Source: Bradyrhizobium liaoningense | GTDB lineage: Bacteria; Pseudomonadota; Alphaproteobacteria; Rhizobiales; Xanthobacteraceae | DNA: 64,000 bases | Direction of reading: 5' to 3' | NCBI RefSeq assembly: GCF_018130785.1 | Contig: NZ_JAFCJT010000003.1 | Span: 1-64,000, forward strand | Shown here: positions 8,472 to 16,104 of the stretch, piece by piece | Layout: each line of letters begins with the position of its first letter | How positions within the stretch are numbered: the first letter of the stretch is position 1 | The notes under the pieces: model-generated | Databases searched by the model: none | What the model was told of the DNA's origin: nothing | The model's input: only the letters and a program-made list of their open reading frames with translations | Position numbers and translations under genes: made by a program

Positions 8472-9803
8472 ATGCAATTCCTCAATCGCATCGGTCTCAT
8501 TCTGCTCTGGCTGGCCGCGCCGCTCGCCGCATTCGTGGCCGCGAACAAGGACGATCCCTATCTGCTCGTGCTGCGCGGCGCCGGAAACATCGCGCTTGTC
8601 GTCGCGAGCGTCGTGATTGTCATCGTCCTGCTGCGCAGAGGGCGCTGGCGCAGCATCGCGGGCAAGCTGCTCGTCGTGCTCTGGTGCCTGCCGCCGGTCC
8701 TGATGTCGGCGGCGCATCTGAAGTTCGAGCTGCGCAAGCACGACGTCCTTGCCGCCAGCGCCACCGAGGCGCGTCAGCTCGGGTCTCACTTCATGGTCGG
8801 CTATTCCTCTTTTCCCGAGGTCGCGCGCTTGGCCGAGCAGGGCTTGATCGGCGGCGTCTACGTCACCCGGCACAACATCCGGGGGCGGACCATCGAAGCG
8901 CTGCGGGCCGAGATCGCGGCGCTGCAAGACAAGCGACGTGCGGCGGGCCTGCCGCCGCTGGTCGTCGCTGCCGATCAGGAAGGTGGCATCGTCGGGCATC
9001 TCGCGCCGCCGCTGACAAAGGTGCCGGCGTTGGCAACGCTCACCGGGCTTGCCCCCGGCGACCAGCAGGCCAAGGCCGAAGAGTTCGGCCGCATCCACGG
9101 ACGCGATCTCGCCGGGCTTGGCGTCAACCTCAACCTCGCACCGGTGCTCGATCTCAAGCCGCCAGTCCGGCGCAATCGCCTCGATTTCCACACGCTGATC
9201 GGCCAGCGCGCGATTGCCACCGATCCTGCCGTCGTCAGCACGATCGCGAGCGCCTATGTCCGCGGACTGGAGGAGTCAGGCGTCGGCGCCACGCTGAAGC
9301 ATTTTCCCGGCATCGGCCGCGTCCGCACCGATACGCATCATTTCAGTGCCAATCTCGACACGCCGGTGAAGGAGCTGGAGGCAACCGACTGGCTGCCGTT
9401 CCGCGAGGTGCTGTCGCATTCGCGCAGTGCGCTCATGGTTGGGCACATCACGCTCACGACCGTCGATCCCGATCGCGCCGCCTCGCATTCGAAACGCGTC
9501 GTGGAGGGGATCATCCGCGACAAGTGGGGTTACCAGGGCGTGGTGATGACCGACGACCTTGTGATGGGTGCGATCTACCAGCACGACGTCTGCAAGGCCG
9601 TGGTCGAGGCCATCAACGCCGGTGTCGATCTGCTGCTGGTCGCCTATGACGGCGCGCAATTCTACCGGGTCTTCGCCTGCGCCTTGGAGGGATCGCGACA
9701 AGGCAAGCTCGATGCGGTGATGCTGCGCGCGAGCGAGGCGCGGCTGGAGCGGTCCCTTTCGGCCCGACGCACCATGAATTCAACCGTGGCTGTGTCGGAT
9801 TGA
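8472..9803 (+). CDS. membrane-anchored glycoside hydrolase family 3 (NagZ-like)
   Basis: 443 residues. Three hydrophobic segments near residues 6-24, 37-54 and 63-81 precede a GH3 TIM-barrel domain. Visible signatures are DQEGG, KHFPGIGR..TDTHH (NagZ usually KHFPGHG..TDSH), GHI and the nucleophile region MTDDLVMGAI with likely nucleophile D361. GH3 NagZ enzymes remove beta-N-acetylglucosamine from muropeptides or other glycans. The His of KHFPGHG is replaced by Ile, while the Asp-Thr-His dyad remains, so activity is plausible. The membrane-anchored N-terminus is unusual, since NagZ is normally cytoplasmic. Divergent from DUF4173. GATGCGT-N17-ACGCATC inverted repeat at 8441-8471 directly abuts the start. 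Confidence 0.85.
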   Translation: MQFLNRIGLILLWLAAPLAAFVAANKDDPYLLVLRGAGNIALVVASVVIVIVLLRRGRWRSIAGKLLVVLWCLPPVLMSAAHLKFELRKHDVLAASATEARQLGSHFMVGYSSFPEVARLAEQGLIGGVYVTRHNIRGRTIEALRAEIAALQDKRRAAGLPPLVVAADQEGGIVGHLAPPLTKVPALATLTGLAPGDQQAKAEEFGRIHGRDLAGLGVNLNLAPVLDLKPPVRRNRLDFHTLIGQRAIATDPAVVSTIASAYVRGLEESGVGATLKHFPGIGRVRTDTHHFSANLDTPVKELEATDWLPFREVLSHSRSALMVGHITLTTVDPDRAASHSKRVVEGIIRDKWGYQGVVMTDDLVMGAIYQHDVCKAVVEAINAGVDLLLVAYDGAQFYRVFACALEGSRQGKLDAVMLRASEARLERSLSARRTMNSTVAVSD

Positions 9804-9960
9804 TTGGTCGCGATGTGAGGATCCAGTGAAGCTCCGACACATGCTCCTTGTCGCGTTCCTCAGTTCACCTCGGGGCATCGCCTCTCCGCGTTGAACCGTT
9901 CACGGGCGGAATAGCGCCAACGTCGGCGGCGCTTCGTGGGCGGAGTGACCGTCGTCCGGC

Positions 9961-10569
9961 TCACGCTTCGCGCGCGATCAACCCGTCGATCATCGCGCGC
10001 ACCAGGCCCGCGATTTCCTTGCGCAGAGCCGGCAGCGGCACGGCGACCAGCTTCTGCTCCAGTCCCAGCGCCACCATGCCATGTACCGCCGAGAACAGGC
10101 TGCGTGCGGTGATGCCGAGTTCTTCGGGGCTGCGCTTGGGAAACAGCGCGGCCAGAGGCATGTAGATGTGCCGGAACAACTGCATCTGGTCGTCGATCGA
10201 CCAGTCGGGGACTTCCTTGCCGGCTTCCATGCGGTGCTCGAACAGCGCGCGCCAGAGTTCGAGATTCTCCGCGGCGAAATCGCAATAGGCGATGGCGATG
10301 CGCACCAGCGTCTCCTGCGGCGACGGTTCGCCCGTGCTTTCAGCTGCGCTCAGCGTCTCGTCGAGCCTGAGCAGCGTGCGCGAGCCGACGCGCAGGATCA
10401 GCTCGTCTACGTCAGCGACGAGATTGTAGACCGCACCATTGGCGCAACCGATCTCGCGGGCGAGATCGCGGGTTTTCAGGCCCGCTAATCCCCGTTCGGC
10501 GATCATTCGTTCCGCCGCCAGGATCAGCTCGGCCCGCAGTTTCTCTCGACGTTCCAAGGCCTTAGACAT
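9961..10569 (-). CDS. TetR-family repressor (WHG-type C-terminal domain)
   Basis: 202 residues. A classic TetR N-terminus: ILAAERMIAERGLAGLKTRDLAREIGCANGAVYNLVADVDEL (residues about 16-57) is the helix-turn-helix. The C-terminal ligand domain contains FSAVHGMVALGL, the HG motif of the WHG/TetR_C_33 group. The gene is divergent from a PspA-like gene with three copies of the palindrome TGAGC-N3-GCTCA in the 101-bp gap, so it very likely represses both itself and the pspA/yiaA pair. Effector unknown. Confidence 0.92.
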   Translation of the reverse strand: MSKALERREKLRAELILAAERMIAERGLAGLKTRDLAREIGCANGAVYNLVADVDELILRVGSRTLLRLDETLSAAESTGEPSPQETLVRIAIAYCDFAAENLELWRALFEHRMEAGKEVPDWSIDDQMQLFRHIYMPLAALFPKRSPEELGITARSLFSAVHGMVALGLEQKLVAVPLPALRKEIAGLVRAMIDGLIAREA

Positions 10570-10585
10570 TTGTTAACCAAATTCG

Positions 10586-10654
10586 TGAGCGTTGCTCAAA
10601 TTTATCTTGAGCGTCGCTCAAGATGTGCTACATAGGACCTGTGAGCAACGCTCA
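10586..10654. promoter_or_regulatory. three TetR-type operators between tetR and the PspA-like gene
   Basis: Three 13-bp palindromes of form TGAGC-NNN-GCTCA: 10586-10598 (GTT core), 10608-10620 (GTC core, extended to CTTGAGC..GCTCAAG) and 10642-10654 (AAC core). Centre-to-centre distances are 22 and 34 bp. They cover the region where promoters for both divergent genes must lie. The TetR protein encoded next door is the obvious binder. Confidence 0.85.
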
Positions 10655-10670
10655 TAACAGGGAGCAGCAA

Positions 10671-11366
10671 ATGTTCAAGACCGTAGTGACACTTTTCCGC
10701 GGCAGCGTTGCCGCCGCAGGCGAGGAGCTGGAAGACCGCACGGCCCTCCTGATCCTCGACCAGCAGATGCGCGATGCGGCTGCGGCCGTCGAGCGCAGCA
10801 AGCGGACGCTGGCGCTGGCGATCGCGCAGGACCAGCAGGAAGGCCGCAAGCTCGAGGCGACCGTCGCCCGCATCGCCGATCTCGAGACCCGCGCGGTTGC
10901 GGCGCTCGACGGCGGCCGCGAGGATCTCGCCAAGGACGCCGCCGAAGCCATTGCAGGCCTCGAGGCCGATCGCGATGCGGCGATGACGGCACGCGCGCTG
11001 TTTGCCACCGAGATCACCCGGCTGAAGCGGCATGTCGCAAATGCGCAGGCGCGCATCACCGAGCTCGACCGCGGCCGCCGCGTCGCCCGTGCCTCGGAAG
11101 CGGTTCGCTCGCTTCGCCGCAGCGGCATCGAGGCGGCCCGTCCTTACGAATCCACGCTGCCGGAGGCGGAGAGCACCTTGCGGCGCCTGCGCGACCGCCA
11201 GATGGAAGCCCAGGCGGCTGACGATGCGCTGGTCGAACTCGATGCGGCCAGCGGTCCGCTCGCTACCGCCGAGAAACTCGCCGAGCAGGGCTTCGGCCCC
11301 CGGCTCAAGACGACCGCGGACGACGTGCTGGCGCGATTGAAGTCCAAGCGCGCACCGACTGCCTGA
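10671..11366 (+). CDS. PspA/IM30-family protein
   Basis: 231 residues, almost entirely predicted alpha-helix/coiled coil: MFKTVVTLFRG amphipathic start, then long heptad-like stretches rich in Ala, Glu and Arg (QQMRDAAAAVERSKRTLA, EITRLKRHVANAQARI). The length and pattern fit PspA/Vipp1/IM30 proteins, which assemble on the inner face of the cytoplasmic membrane and stabilise it under stress. ATG at 10671 has GGAG ten bases upstream. It lies immediately downstream of TetR operators and 40 bases upstream of a YiaA-like gene. No pspF or pspBC is nearby, so regulation here is probably TetR-based, not sigma54-based. Confidence 0.85.
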   Translation: MFKTVVTLFRGSVAAAGEELEDRTALLILDQQMRDAAAAVERSKRTLALAIAQDQQEGRKLEATVARIADLETRAVAALDGGREDLAKDAAEAIAGLEADRDAAMTARALFATEITRLKRHVANAQARITELDRGRRVARASEAVRSLRRSGIEAARPYESTLPEAESTLRRLRDRQMEAQAADDALVELDAASGPLATAEKLAEQGFGPRLKTTADDVLARLKSKRAPTA

Positions 11367-11406
11367 TCTCAAACCCCATCATCATTCGAACCGACAGGAG
11401 AGCATC

Positions 11407-11682
11407 ATGAACCAGAACGGCCAGCCCCACAGCAGCGCCTGGGTGACCTTCACTTACGCGTCCTTCGCAGCCTCGGCGTTCCTCATCGCCCTCGGCGTCT
11501 TCTTCCTGCCGATCGATCTCTGGATGAAGGGCTACCTCGCCATGGGCATCGTGATGCTGGTCCAGACCTGCATCACCCTGACCAAGACGGTGCGCGACAA
11601 TCACGAAAGCAGCCGGATGGTGAACCGCATCGAGGATGCCAAGGCCGAGCGTCTGCTGATGGAAGTCTCCAAGGCGGCTTGA
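11407..11682 (+). CDS. YiaA/YiaB-family inner-membrane protein
   Basis: 91 residues with two membrane helices (about 12-34 and 42-64), joined by a short loop containing LPIDLWMKGYLAMG, matching the two-helix YiaAB domain. The soluble C-terminal tail contains KTVRDNHESSRMVNRIEDAKAE. ACAGGAGAG precedes the ATG. It follows the PspA-like gene by 40 bases and is followed by a strong stem-loop, so the two form a bicistronic unit controlled from the TetR operators. A membrane anchor or partner for the PspA-like protein is a reasonable inference. Confidence 0.88.
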   Translation: MNQNGQPHSSAWVTFTYASFAASAFLIALGVFFLPIDLWMKGYLAMGIVMLVQTCITLTKTVRDNHESSRMVNRIEDAKAERLLMEVSKAA

Positions 11683-11705
11683 ACAAGGCCGACCGACAAG
11701 CAAGG

Positions 11706-11734
11706 AACCGGCGGAGCAACTCGCTCCGCCGGTT
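11706..11734 (+). terminator. stem-loop after the PspA/YiaA operon
   Basis: Perfect 12-bp stem (AACCGGCGGAGC paired with GCTCCGCCGGTT) with a 5-base loop, 24 bases after the YiaA stop. No long T tract follows, so it may be an RNA-stabilising or rho-assisted terminator. Confidence 0.7.
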
Positions 11735-11862
11735 CGCTACCTGAGGCGCAATTCTCGAGCCCCGCTGAAGATTTCATTTACCCTGCCCTGACAGCGCCAG
11801 GTTGTGCTTAGCGCTCCTTAATACGTGCAGTGCACAGATCGCGACCGATCGAGGACAGGCAG

Positions 11863-12918
11863 ATGGCGTCTCTGGAGAGCGGCGACCCGGCATCGCGCGC
11901 GAAGAAGAGTTTTGCGAAGCTCGGCGCTGCCGCCACGAGGCTTCGCGGACAGGCCGGATTCTGGCTGGGCGCACTGTCGCAGCCGACTATCGACCTCACA
12001 TTGCGAACATCCCCGGGACTGCGCACGCGGATCATCGAATCGCCCGGGCTGTCGCTGGCTCGGGCAGAGCTCGATACGCTCGTCGATCAGCTTCGCATCA
12101 TCGCCGCCAAGACGCTGCCGCAAGAGAGCCTGACCTACGGCATCTTCTCCGGCGAGCCTGAACGGCTGGCACGCGCCATCATCACGCTGATCTGCGAGGA
12201 GGAGAGCGGCCGGCCGATCGCCTTCAACGCGCTGTCGGTCATGGACGTCACGCTCGACGGCCGCCCGATCGAGGTCACCCATCTCGGACTCGTGATGGTC
12301 GACCCCGATGTCCGCGGGCAGGGCCTGTCCTGGGTCCTCTATGGGCTGACGGCGCTGGTGTTGTTCGCACGTGACGGATTGCGTCCGAAATGGATCTCCA
12401 ACGTCACCCAGGTTCCGTCCGTGGTCGGCATGGTCAGCGATACCTTCTCGGATGTGTATCCGTCGCCACTGCCGGGGGCGCGCCAGAGTTTTGCGCATTT
12501 GCAGCTCGCCCGCGGCATTCTGGCCCGCCACCGCGCCGTGTTCGGCGTCGGCGCGGAAGCCGGCTTCGACGAAGCGCGCTCCGTGATCACCAACGCCTAT
12601 ACCGGTGGCTCGGATGCATTGAAGAAAACCTTCGAATCCGCTCCGAAGCATCGCAACGAGATCTACAATGATTTTTGCGCGCGCGAGCTCGACTACGCGC
12701 GGGGCGACGACGTGCTTCAGCTCGGCCGCATCGATCTTGCGGGCGCGCGGCGCTATGTCATGAGCGAGGTGCCGCACGGCTCGCTGCCGGCGTTGTTCGC
12801 GGCATCGGCGATGCTGGCGCTGCAGCGGCTGGTGCTGCCTCTGATCTACTGGCTGGACGATACCCGCGCGTATGGCTCGCTGAGGCCGCGCCGCAACGAT
12901 GCCGAGGGCGGGCGATGA
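11863..12918 (+). CDS. GNAT-like acyltransferase-fold protein, first gene of the E1-like operon
   Basis: 351 residues from the ATG at 11863, chosen for GAGGACAGG at good spacing (a GTG lies 11 codons upstream). A motif resembling GNAT motif A, with the acyl-CoA pyrophosphate loop, is visible at about residues 140-160: HLGLVMVDPDVRGQGLSWVLY, where RGQGL fits the R/Q-x-x-G-x-G/A signature. The N-terminal 100 residues and the C-terminal third are not recognised. A hydrophobic stretch near the C-terminus (LPALFAASAMLALQRLVLPL) may be membrane-associated. The stop overlaps the next gene as ATGA. Likely acyl transfer to an amine, substrate unknown. It could be an N-acyl amino acid or signal synthase, which is speculation. 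Confidence 0.7.
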   Translation: MASLESGDPASRAKKSFAKLGAAATRLRGQAGFWLGALSQPTIDLTLRTSPGLRTRIIESPGLSLARAELDTLVDQLRIIAAKTLPQESLTYGIFSGEPERLARAIITLICEEESGRPIAFNALSVMDVTLDGRPIEVTHLGLVMVDPDVRGQGLSWVLYGLTALVLFARDGLRPKWISNVTQVPSVVGMVSDTFSDVYPSPLPGARQSFAHLQLARGILARHRAVFGVGAEAGFDEARSVITNAYTGGSDALKKTFESAPKHRNEIYNDFCARELDYARGDDVLQLGRIDLAGARRYVMSEVPHGSLPALFAASAMLALQRLVLPLIYWLDDTRAYGSLRPRRNDAEGGR

Positions 12919-13790
12919 GTTTCGACTATTATTCGTTCACCGGCCGCAATCTGGGCTTCATCGACGAGCGCGAGCAGCAATTGCTGCGGCAGGCGCGCGT
13001 CTTTGTCTGCGGCGTCGGCGGCATGGGCGGCGCGGCCTTCATGGCGCTGGCCCGCGCAGGCGTCGGCAAATTCGTGATCGCCGATATCGACCGGTTCGAG
13101 GTGTCGAACCTGAACCGCCAGGTGTTTGCCTTTGCCGACGAGGTCGGCCGCGAGAAGGCCGAAGTCGCCGCCGAGGCGGCCCGGCGCATCAATCCGACGA
13201 TCGAGATCGACGTGCTCGGCGAAAGCTGGACCAGCGAATTGAGAGGTATCGCCGAGCGCTGTCCCATCATCGTCAACGGCATGGACGACATTGCCGCCGG
13301 CGTGCACCTCTATCGAACGGCGCGGGACGCGGCGGCGACCGTGATCGACGCCTACATGTCGCCGCTGCCATCGGTGATCGTGGTGCGGCCGGACGATCCG
13401 AGGCCGGAAGAACGGCTCAACTATCCGACGCGGAACAAGGATTGGCGCGACATCAACGAGGAGGACCGGCGCGCGGCGATGCTCGCCGAAATCGAGCACG
13501 TGATGCTGCACTCGTCGTCGCGCAACTATGTCGATCTCGAGATCGCCGGCGAGGTCGCCGCCGGGCGGCGGAGCCGGATGTCGTTCGCGCCGATGGTGAT
13601 CTCGACCGGGATGCTGATGGCGTATGAGGCGATTGCGCTCATTATCGGCCGCAAGTCGGGGACCGATTGCCGCGGCTGGTTCCTGAACCCGCACCGGCCC
13701 GCGATCGAGAAGCCGCGGAATGCGCTCGTCGCCGCGCTGATGCGCCCACTGGTGCGCCGCGCCATCGCCGAACTGACGAGTGGCAAATGA
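12915..13790 (+). CDS. E1-like (ThiF/MoeB/HesA superfamily) adenylyltransferase
   Basis: 291 residues. Nucleotide-binding motif GVGGMGG at 33-39, acidic strand end IADID (D57, D59), then FEVSNLNRQVF with the conserved Asn/Arg/Gln (N67, R68, Q69), K81 in GREKAEV and the Mg-binding aspartates in NGMDD (D124, D125). These are the ATP-handling residues of E1-like enzymes, which adenylate a C-terminal carboxylate of a small protein or peptide. There is no CxxC zinc pair and no obvious catalytic cysteine downstream (only C32, C116 and C252). No ubiquitin-like, thiamin or molybdopterin gene is nearby. Linked by ATGA overlaps on both sides. The context argues for an adenylation/cyclisation step in an unknown biosynthesis. 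Confidence 0.88.
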   Translation: MSFDYYSFTGRNLGFIDEREQQLLRQARVFVCGVGGMGGAAFMALARAGVGKFVIADIDRFEVSNLNRQVFAFADEVGREKAEVAAEAARRINPTIEIDVLGESWTSELRGIAERCPIIVNGMDDIAAGVHLYRTARDAAATVIDAYMSPLPSVIVVRPDDPRPEERLNYPTRNKDWRDINEEDRRAAMLAEIEHVMLHSSSRNYVDLEIAGEVAAGRRSRMSFAPMVISTGMLMAYEAIALIIGRKSGTDCRGWFLNPHRPAIEKPRNALVAALMRPLVRRAIAELTSGK

Positions 13791-14986
13791 GCGCGGGCGC
13801 GATCGCCGATTCCATCGTCAATCTGTGCGGCGCCATTGGCCTCGCCGTGGCGATGATGACGTTCTACCGGCGCGATCCCCGCAGCCCGCTGACGCACCGG
13901 TTGCTGGTCGCGCTCGGCGTGATTGCCGTGCTGTTCATGATCCGCGGCGCGGCGTGGTGGACTGGGAGCGTCGGCCTCGACCGTCTCTCGGTGCTTCCGG
14001 CATCGCTGATCCCGCTCGGCGCGCTGATCGTGACGGAAGGCATTTTGCGGCGTCATGCGCCCCGCGCGGTGAAAATCGCCGCGCTCGCGGGCGCTGCGGT
14101 GCTGGGGCTCGGCGGTGCGCTCGGTCTCGAACAGCTTGCAAAACCCTATGCGCTCGCGCTGGCGCTGTTCCAACTTTCGGGCTTCGTCACCTGCGGTCTG
14201 CTGCTGGCGCGGCGCGACCGGGCAGAGCTGATGGGGTCCGAAAACCGCAGCATCGCGCGGCTCGCGGTCGGCGCGCTGCTGGTGCTGCCCTTCATCCTCA
14301 CCGATTTCCGCACGTTGTGGCCCGATATCCCGGTCCGCCTCGGCGCACTCGGCGCGCTGCTCACGGTCACGGTCATGCTGATCGCCGGTGGCGGCGCGGA
14401 GACGCGGCGGCACGGGCTCACGCTGATGACGCTGCGGCTGGCAAGCTCCGCCCTGCTCGGCATTGCCGCCGCCTTCATGGCGTCGGATGTCGACCTGGCG
14501 CAGGTCATCCGGTTCTGTGCGGTCGCGGTGGCCGGCGTGCTCACCATCGGCATGATGACGGACGCGCTTCGGGCCCTGTTCGAATCGCAGGAGCCGGGCC
14601 TGCTTAATTCCATGGCCGCGTCCCCCGCGCAGACGCGCGCGCAGCTGGTGGCCGAGCTCGCGCGCCATCCGATCTTCGAGAGTGCGCGGCGCTTCCGCGC
14701 CGTGGACCTTGCTCCCTACGATCCGCCGCTGCTCCATGAGCTTCTCGTGACGTCGCGCGTGCTGCGCCGCTCCGAGGCACCCTGGGGGCTGGCGCTCACC
14801 CATCCCGCGGTTGAGCGCATGACGTCGCTGATGACCGCGTACAGCGCCACCCATGTGATCGCGCTCGGGCGGGATCCGATCGATCTGATCGCGCTCGCCG
14901 TGCCCGTCACCTCGGCCGATCCCGCCACCGAGACGGCGCTCACCCTGGTGCAGCGGTTGCTGACCCTCACGCCGGAGGCCGCATGA
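13787..14986 (+). CDS. polytopic membrane protein of the E1-like operon
   Basis: 399 residues. About eight hydrophobic helices occupy residues 1-270 (for example IVNLCGAIGLAVAMMTFY, LIPLGALIVTEGIL and AALAGAAVLGLGGALGLEQL). A soluble C-terminal domain of about 120 residues follows (ARHPIFESARRFRAVDLAPYDPPLLHEL, then THVIALGRDPIDLIALAVPV). No family recognised with confidence. ATGA overlaps join it to the E1-like gene upstream and the GNAT-like gene downstream, so it is translated with them. A membrane scaffold, transporter or sensor for the product of the operon is possible. Confidence 0.8.
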   Translation: MSAGAIADSIVNLCGAIGLAVAMMTFYRRDPRSPLTHRLLVALGVIAVLFMIRGAAWWTGSVGLDRLSVLPASLIPLGALIVTEGILRRHAPRAVKIAALAGAAVLGLGGALGLEQLAKPYALALALFQLSGFVTCGLLLARRDRAELMGSENRSIARLAVGALLVLPFILTDFRTLWPDIPVRLGALGALLTVTVMLIAGGGAETRRHGLTLMTLRLASSALLGIAAAFMASDVDLAQVIRFCAVAVAGVLTIGMMTDALRALFESQEPGLLNSMAASPAQTRAQLVAELARHPIFESARRFRAVDLAPYDPPLLHELLVTSRVLRRSEAPWGLALTHPAVERMTSLMTAYSATHVIALGRDPIDLIALAVPVTSADPATETALTLVQRLLTLTPEAA

Positions 14987-16104
14987 CGTTCGATATTCGC
15001 GAGGGCGACCGCAAGGCCGCATTCGACGCCGCGCTGAATGCCTATGGGGCCGACAGTCCCTATGTGCCGCCGCTGTGGAGCGATTTCGACCGGATGTTCG
15101 ATCGCGCCAAAAATCCCTTCGTCACGGAGGGCCATGGCCGCTACGCGCTGTTCTCCGCGCACCGCGACGGTCGGCCGGTCGGCCGGATCGCCGCCTCGAT
15201 CCACGACGCCTCCAATCGCAAGCATGGCACGAGCAACGGCGCGTTCGGCTTCTTCGACTGCGTCGACGATGCTGAGGTCGCGGACGCGCTGCTGCACGCC
15301 GCGGAGCGCTGGCTCGCCGAGCGCGGCATGAATGCGATCACAGGCAATTTCAATCTCACGGCGATGCAGCAGATCGGCGTGATGACCGATGGATTCGACA
15401 AGGCGCCGTTCACCGACATGATGTGGAGCGCCCCGCATATTGCCCGCCATCTGGAGCGCGCCGGCTACAAGGCGGTCTTCCCGATGACGACGTTCGAGAT
15501 TGCGCTGGACCAGGGGCAGCCGGAGCAACTGCTCGGTGACAAGCAGCGCGCGGTGCTCGCCGATACCGACTTCGTCTGGCAGCCGATCAAGCGCTCCGCG
15601 TTCAAGGTGCGGCTGGAGGATGCCCGCCTCATCCTCAACGACGGCTTTGCGGAGAACCCTATGTTCGTGCCGCCGACCGCGGCCGAATATCTGTTTCAGG
15701 CCGGCGACATGATGTGGATCATCGACAAGCGGATCTCGACCGTGGTCTATCACCGCGGCCGCCCCGCGGGCGCCATCATCGCGATTCCCGATCTCAACCC
15801 GCTGGTGCAGTCGGTCGGAGGCCGGATCGGCCTGTCGGCGCCGTTTCGTTTCCTGAAGCACCGGTTCAGCAACACCCGCGCCGTCCTGATCTATCAGTCG
15901 GTCTGCCGCGACCTGCACAATCGCGGGCTGAACGGCGCGATGCTGTATCGCACCGCGCTGGCGTTGCGCGAGGCGGGCTACCGCACGCTGGGCGGAACCT
16001 GGATTGCTGATGTCAACGGCGCCTCGCTGCGTCAGGTGGAGAAGGTCGGCGCAAAGCCGCTGCACCGGCTGCATCTGTTCACCAAGCCATTGGCGGCGTC
16101 ATGA
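14983..16104 (+). CDS. GNAT-fold protein (YghO-like)
   Basis: 373 residues. The N-terminal half reads as the large GNAT-related family containing E. coli YghO: DSPYVPPLWSDFDRMFD, NPFVTEGHGRYALFSA.RDGRPVGRIAAS, then FGFFDCVDDAEVADALLHAA..WLAERGM and GNFNLT.MQQIGVMTDGFD. The C-terminal half ends in a second GNAT-like segment (NRGLNGAMLYRTALALREAGYRTLGGTWIADVN). It was probably assigned in genomes as hypothetical or N-acetyltransferase. ATGA overlaps on both sides place it inside the E1-like operon, so the operon has two distinct acyltransferase-like proteins. Confidence 0.78.
   Translation: MTFDIREGDRKAAFDAALNAYGADSPYVPPLWSDFDRMFDRAKNPFVTEGHGRYALFSAHRDGRPVGRIAASIHDASNRKHGTSNGAFGFFDCVDDAEVADALLHAAERWLAERGMNAITGNFNLTAMQQIGVMTDGFDKAPFTDMMWSAPHIARHLERAGYKAVFPMTTFEIALDQGQPEQLLGDKQRAVLADTDFVWQPIKRSAFKVRLEDARLILNDGFAENPMFVPPTAAEYLFQAGDMMWIIDKRISTVVYHRGRPAGAIIAIPDLNPLVQSVGGRIGLSAPFRFLKHRFSNTRAVLIYQSVCRDLHNRGLNGAMLYRTALALREAGYRTLGGTWIADVNGASLRQVEKVGAKPLHRLHLFTKPLAAS

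Noticed and set aside
6503..9649. A very long plus-strand open frame of over 1,000 codons opposite the kinase, regulator and DUF4173 genes
   Set aside because: It runs antisense to three well-supported genes, its translation is low-complexity (rich in Arg, Gly, Asp, His) and no domain is seen. It is a by-product of high G+C codon usage.
12915..13790. Reading the E1-like gene as thiF, moeB or a ubiquitin-activating system
   Set aside because: No thiamin, molybdopterin or ubiquitin-like partner in the window, and no zinc or catalytic cysteines typical of those enzymes. Kept as an E1-like protein of unknown pathway.
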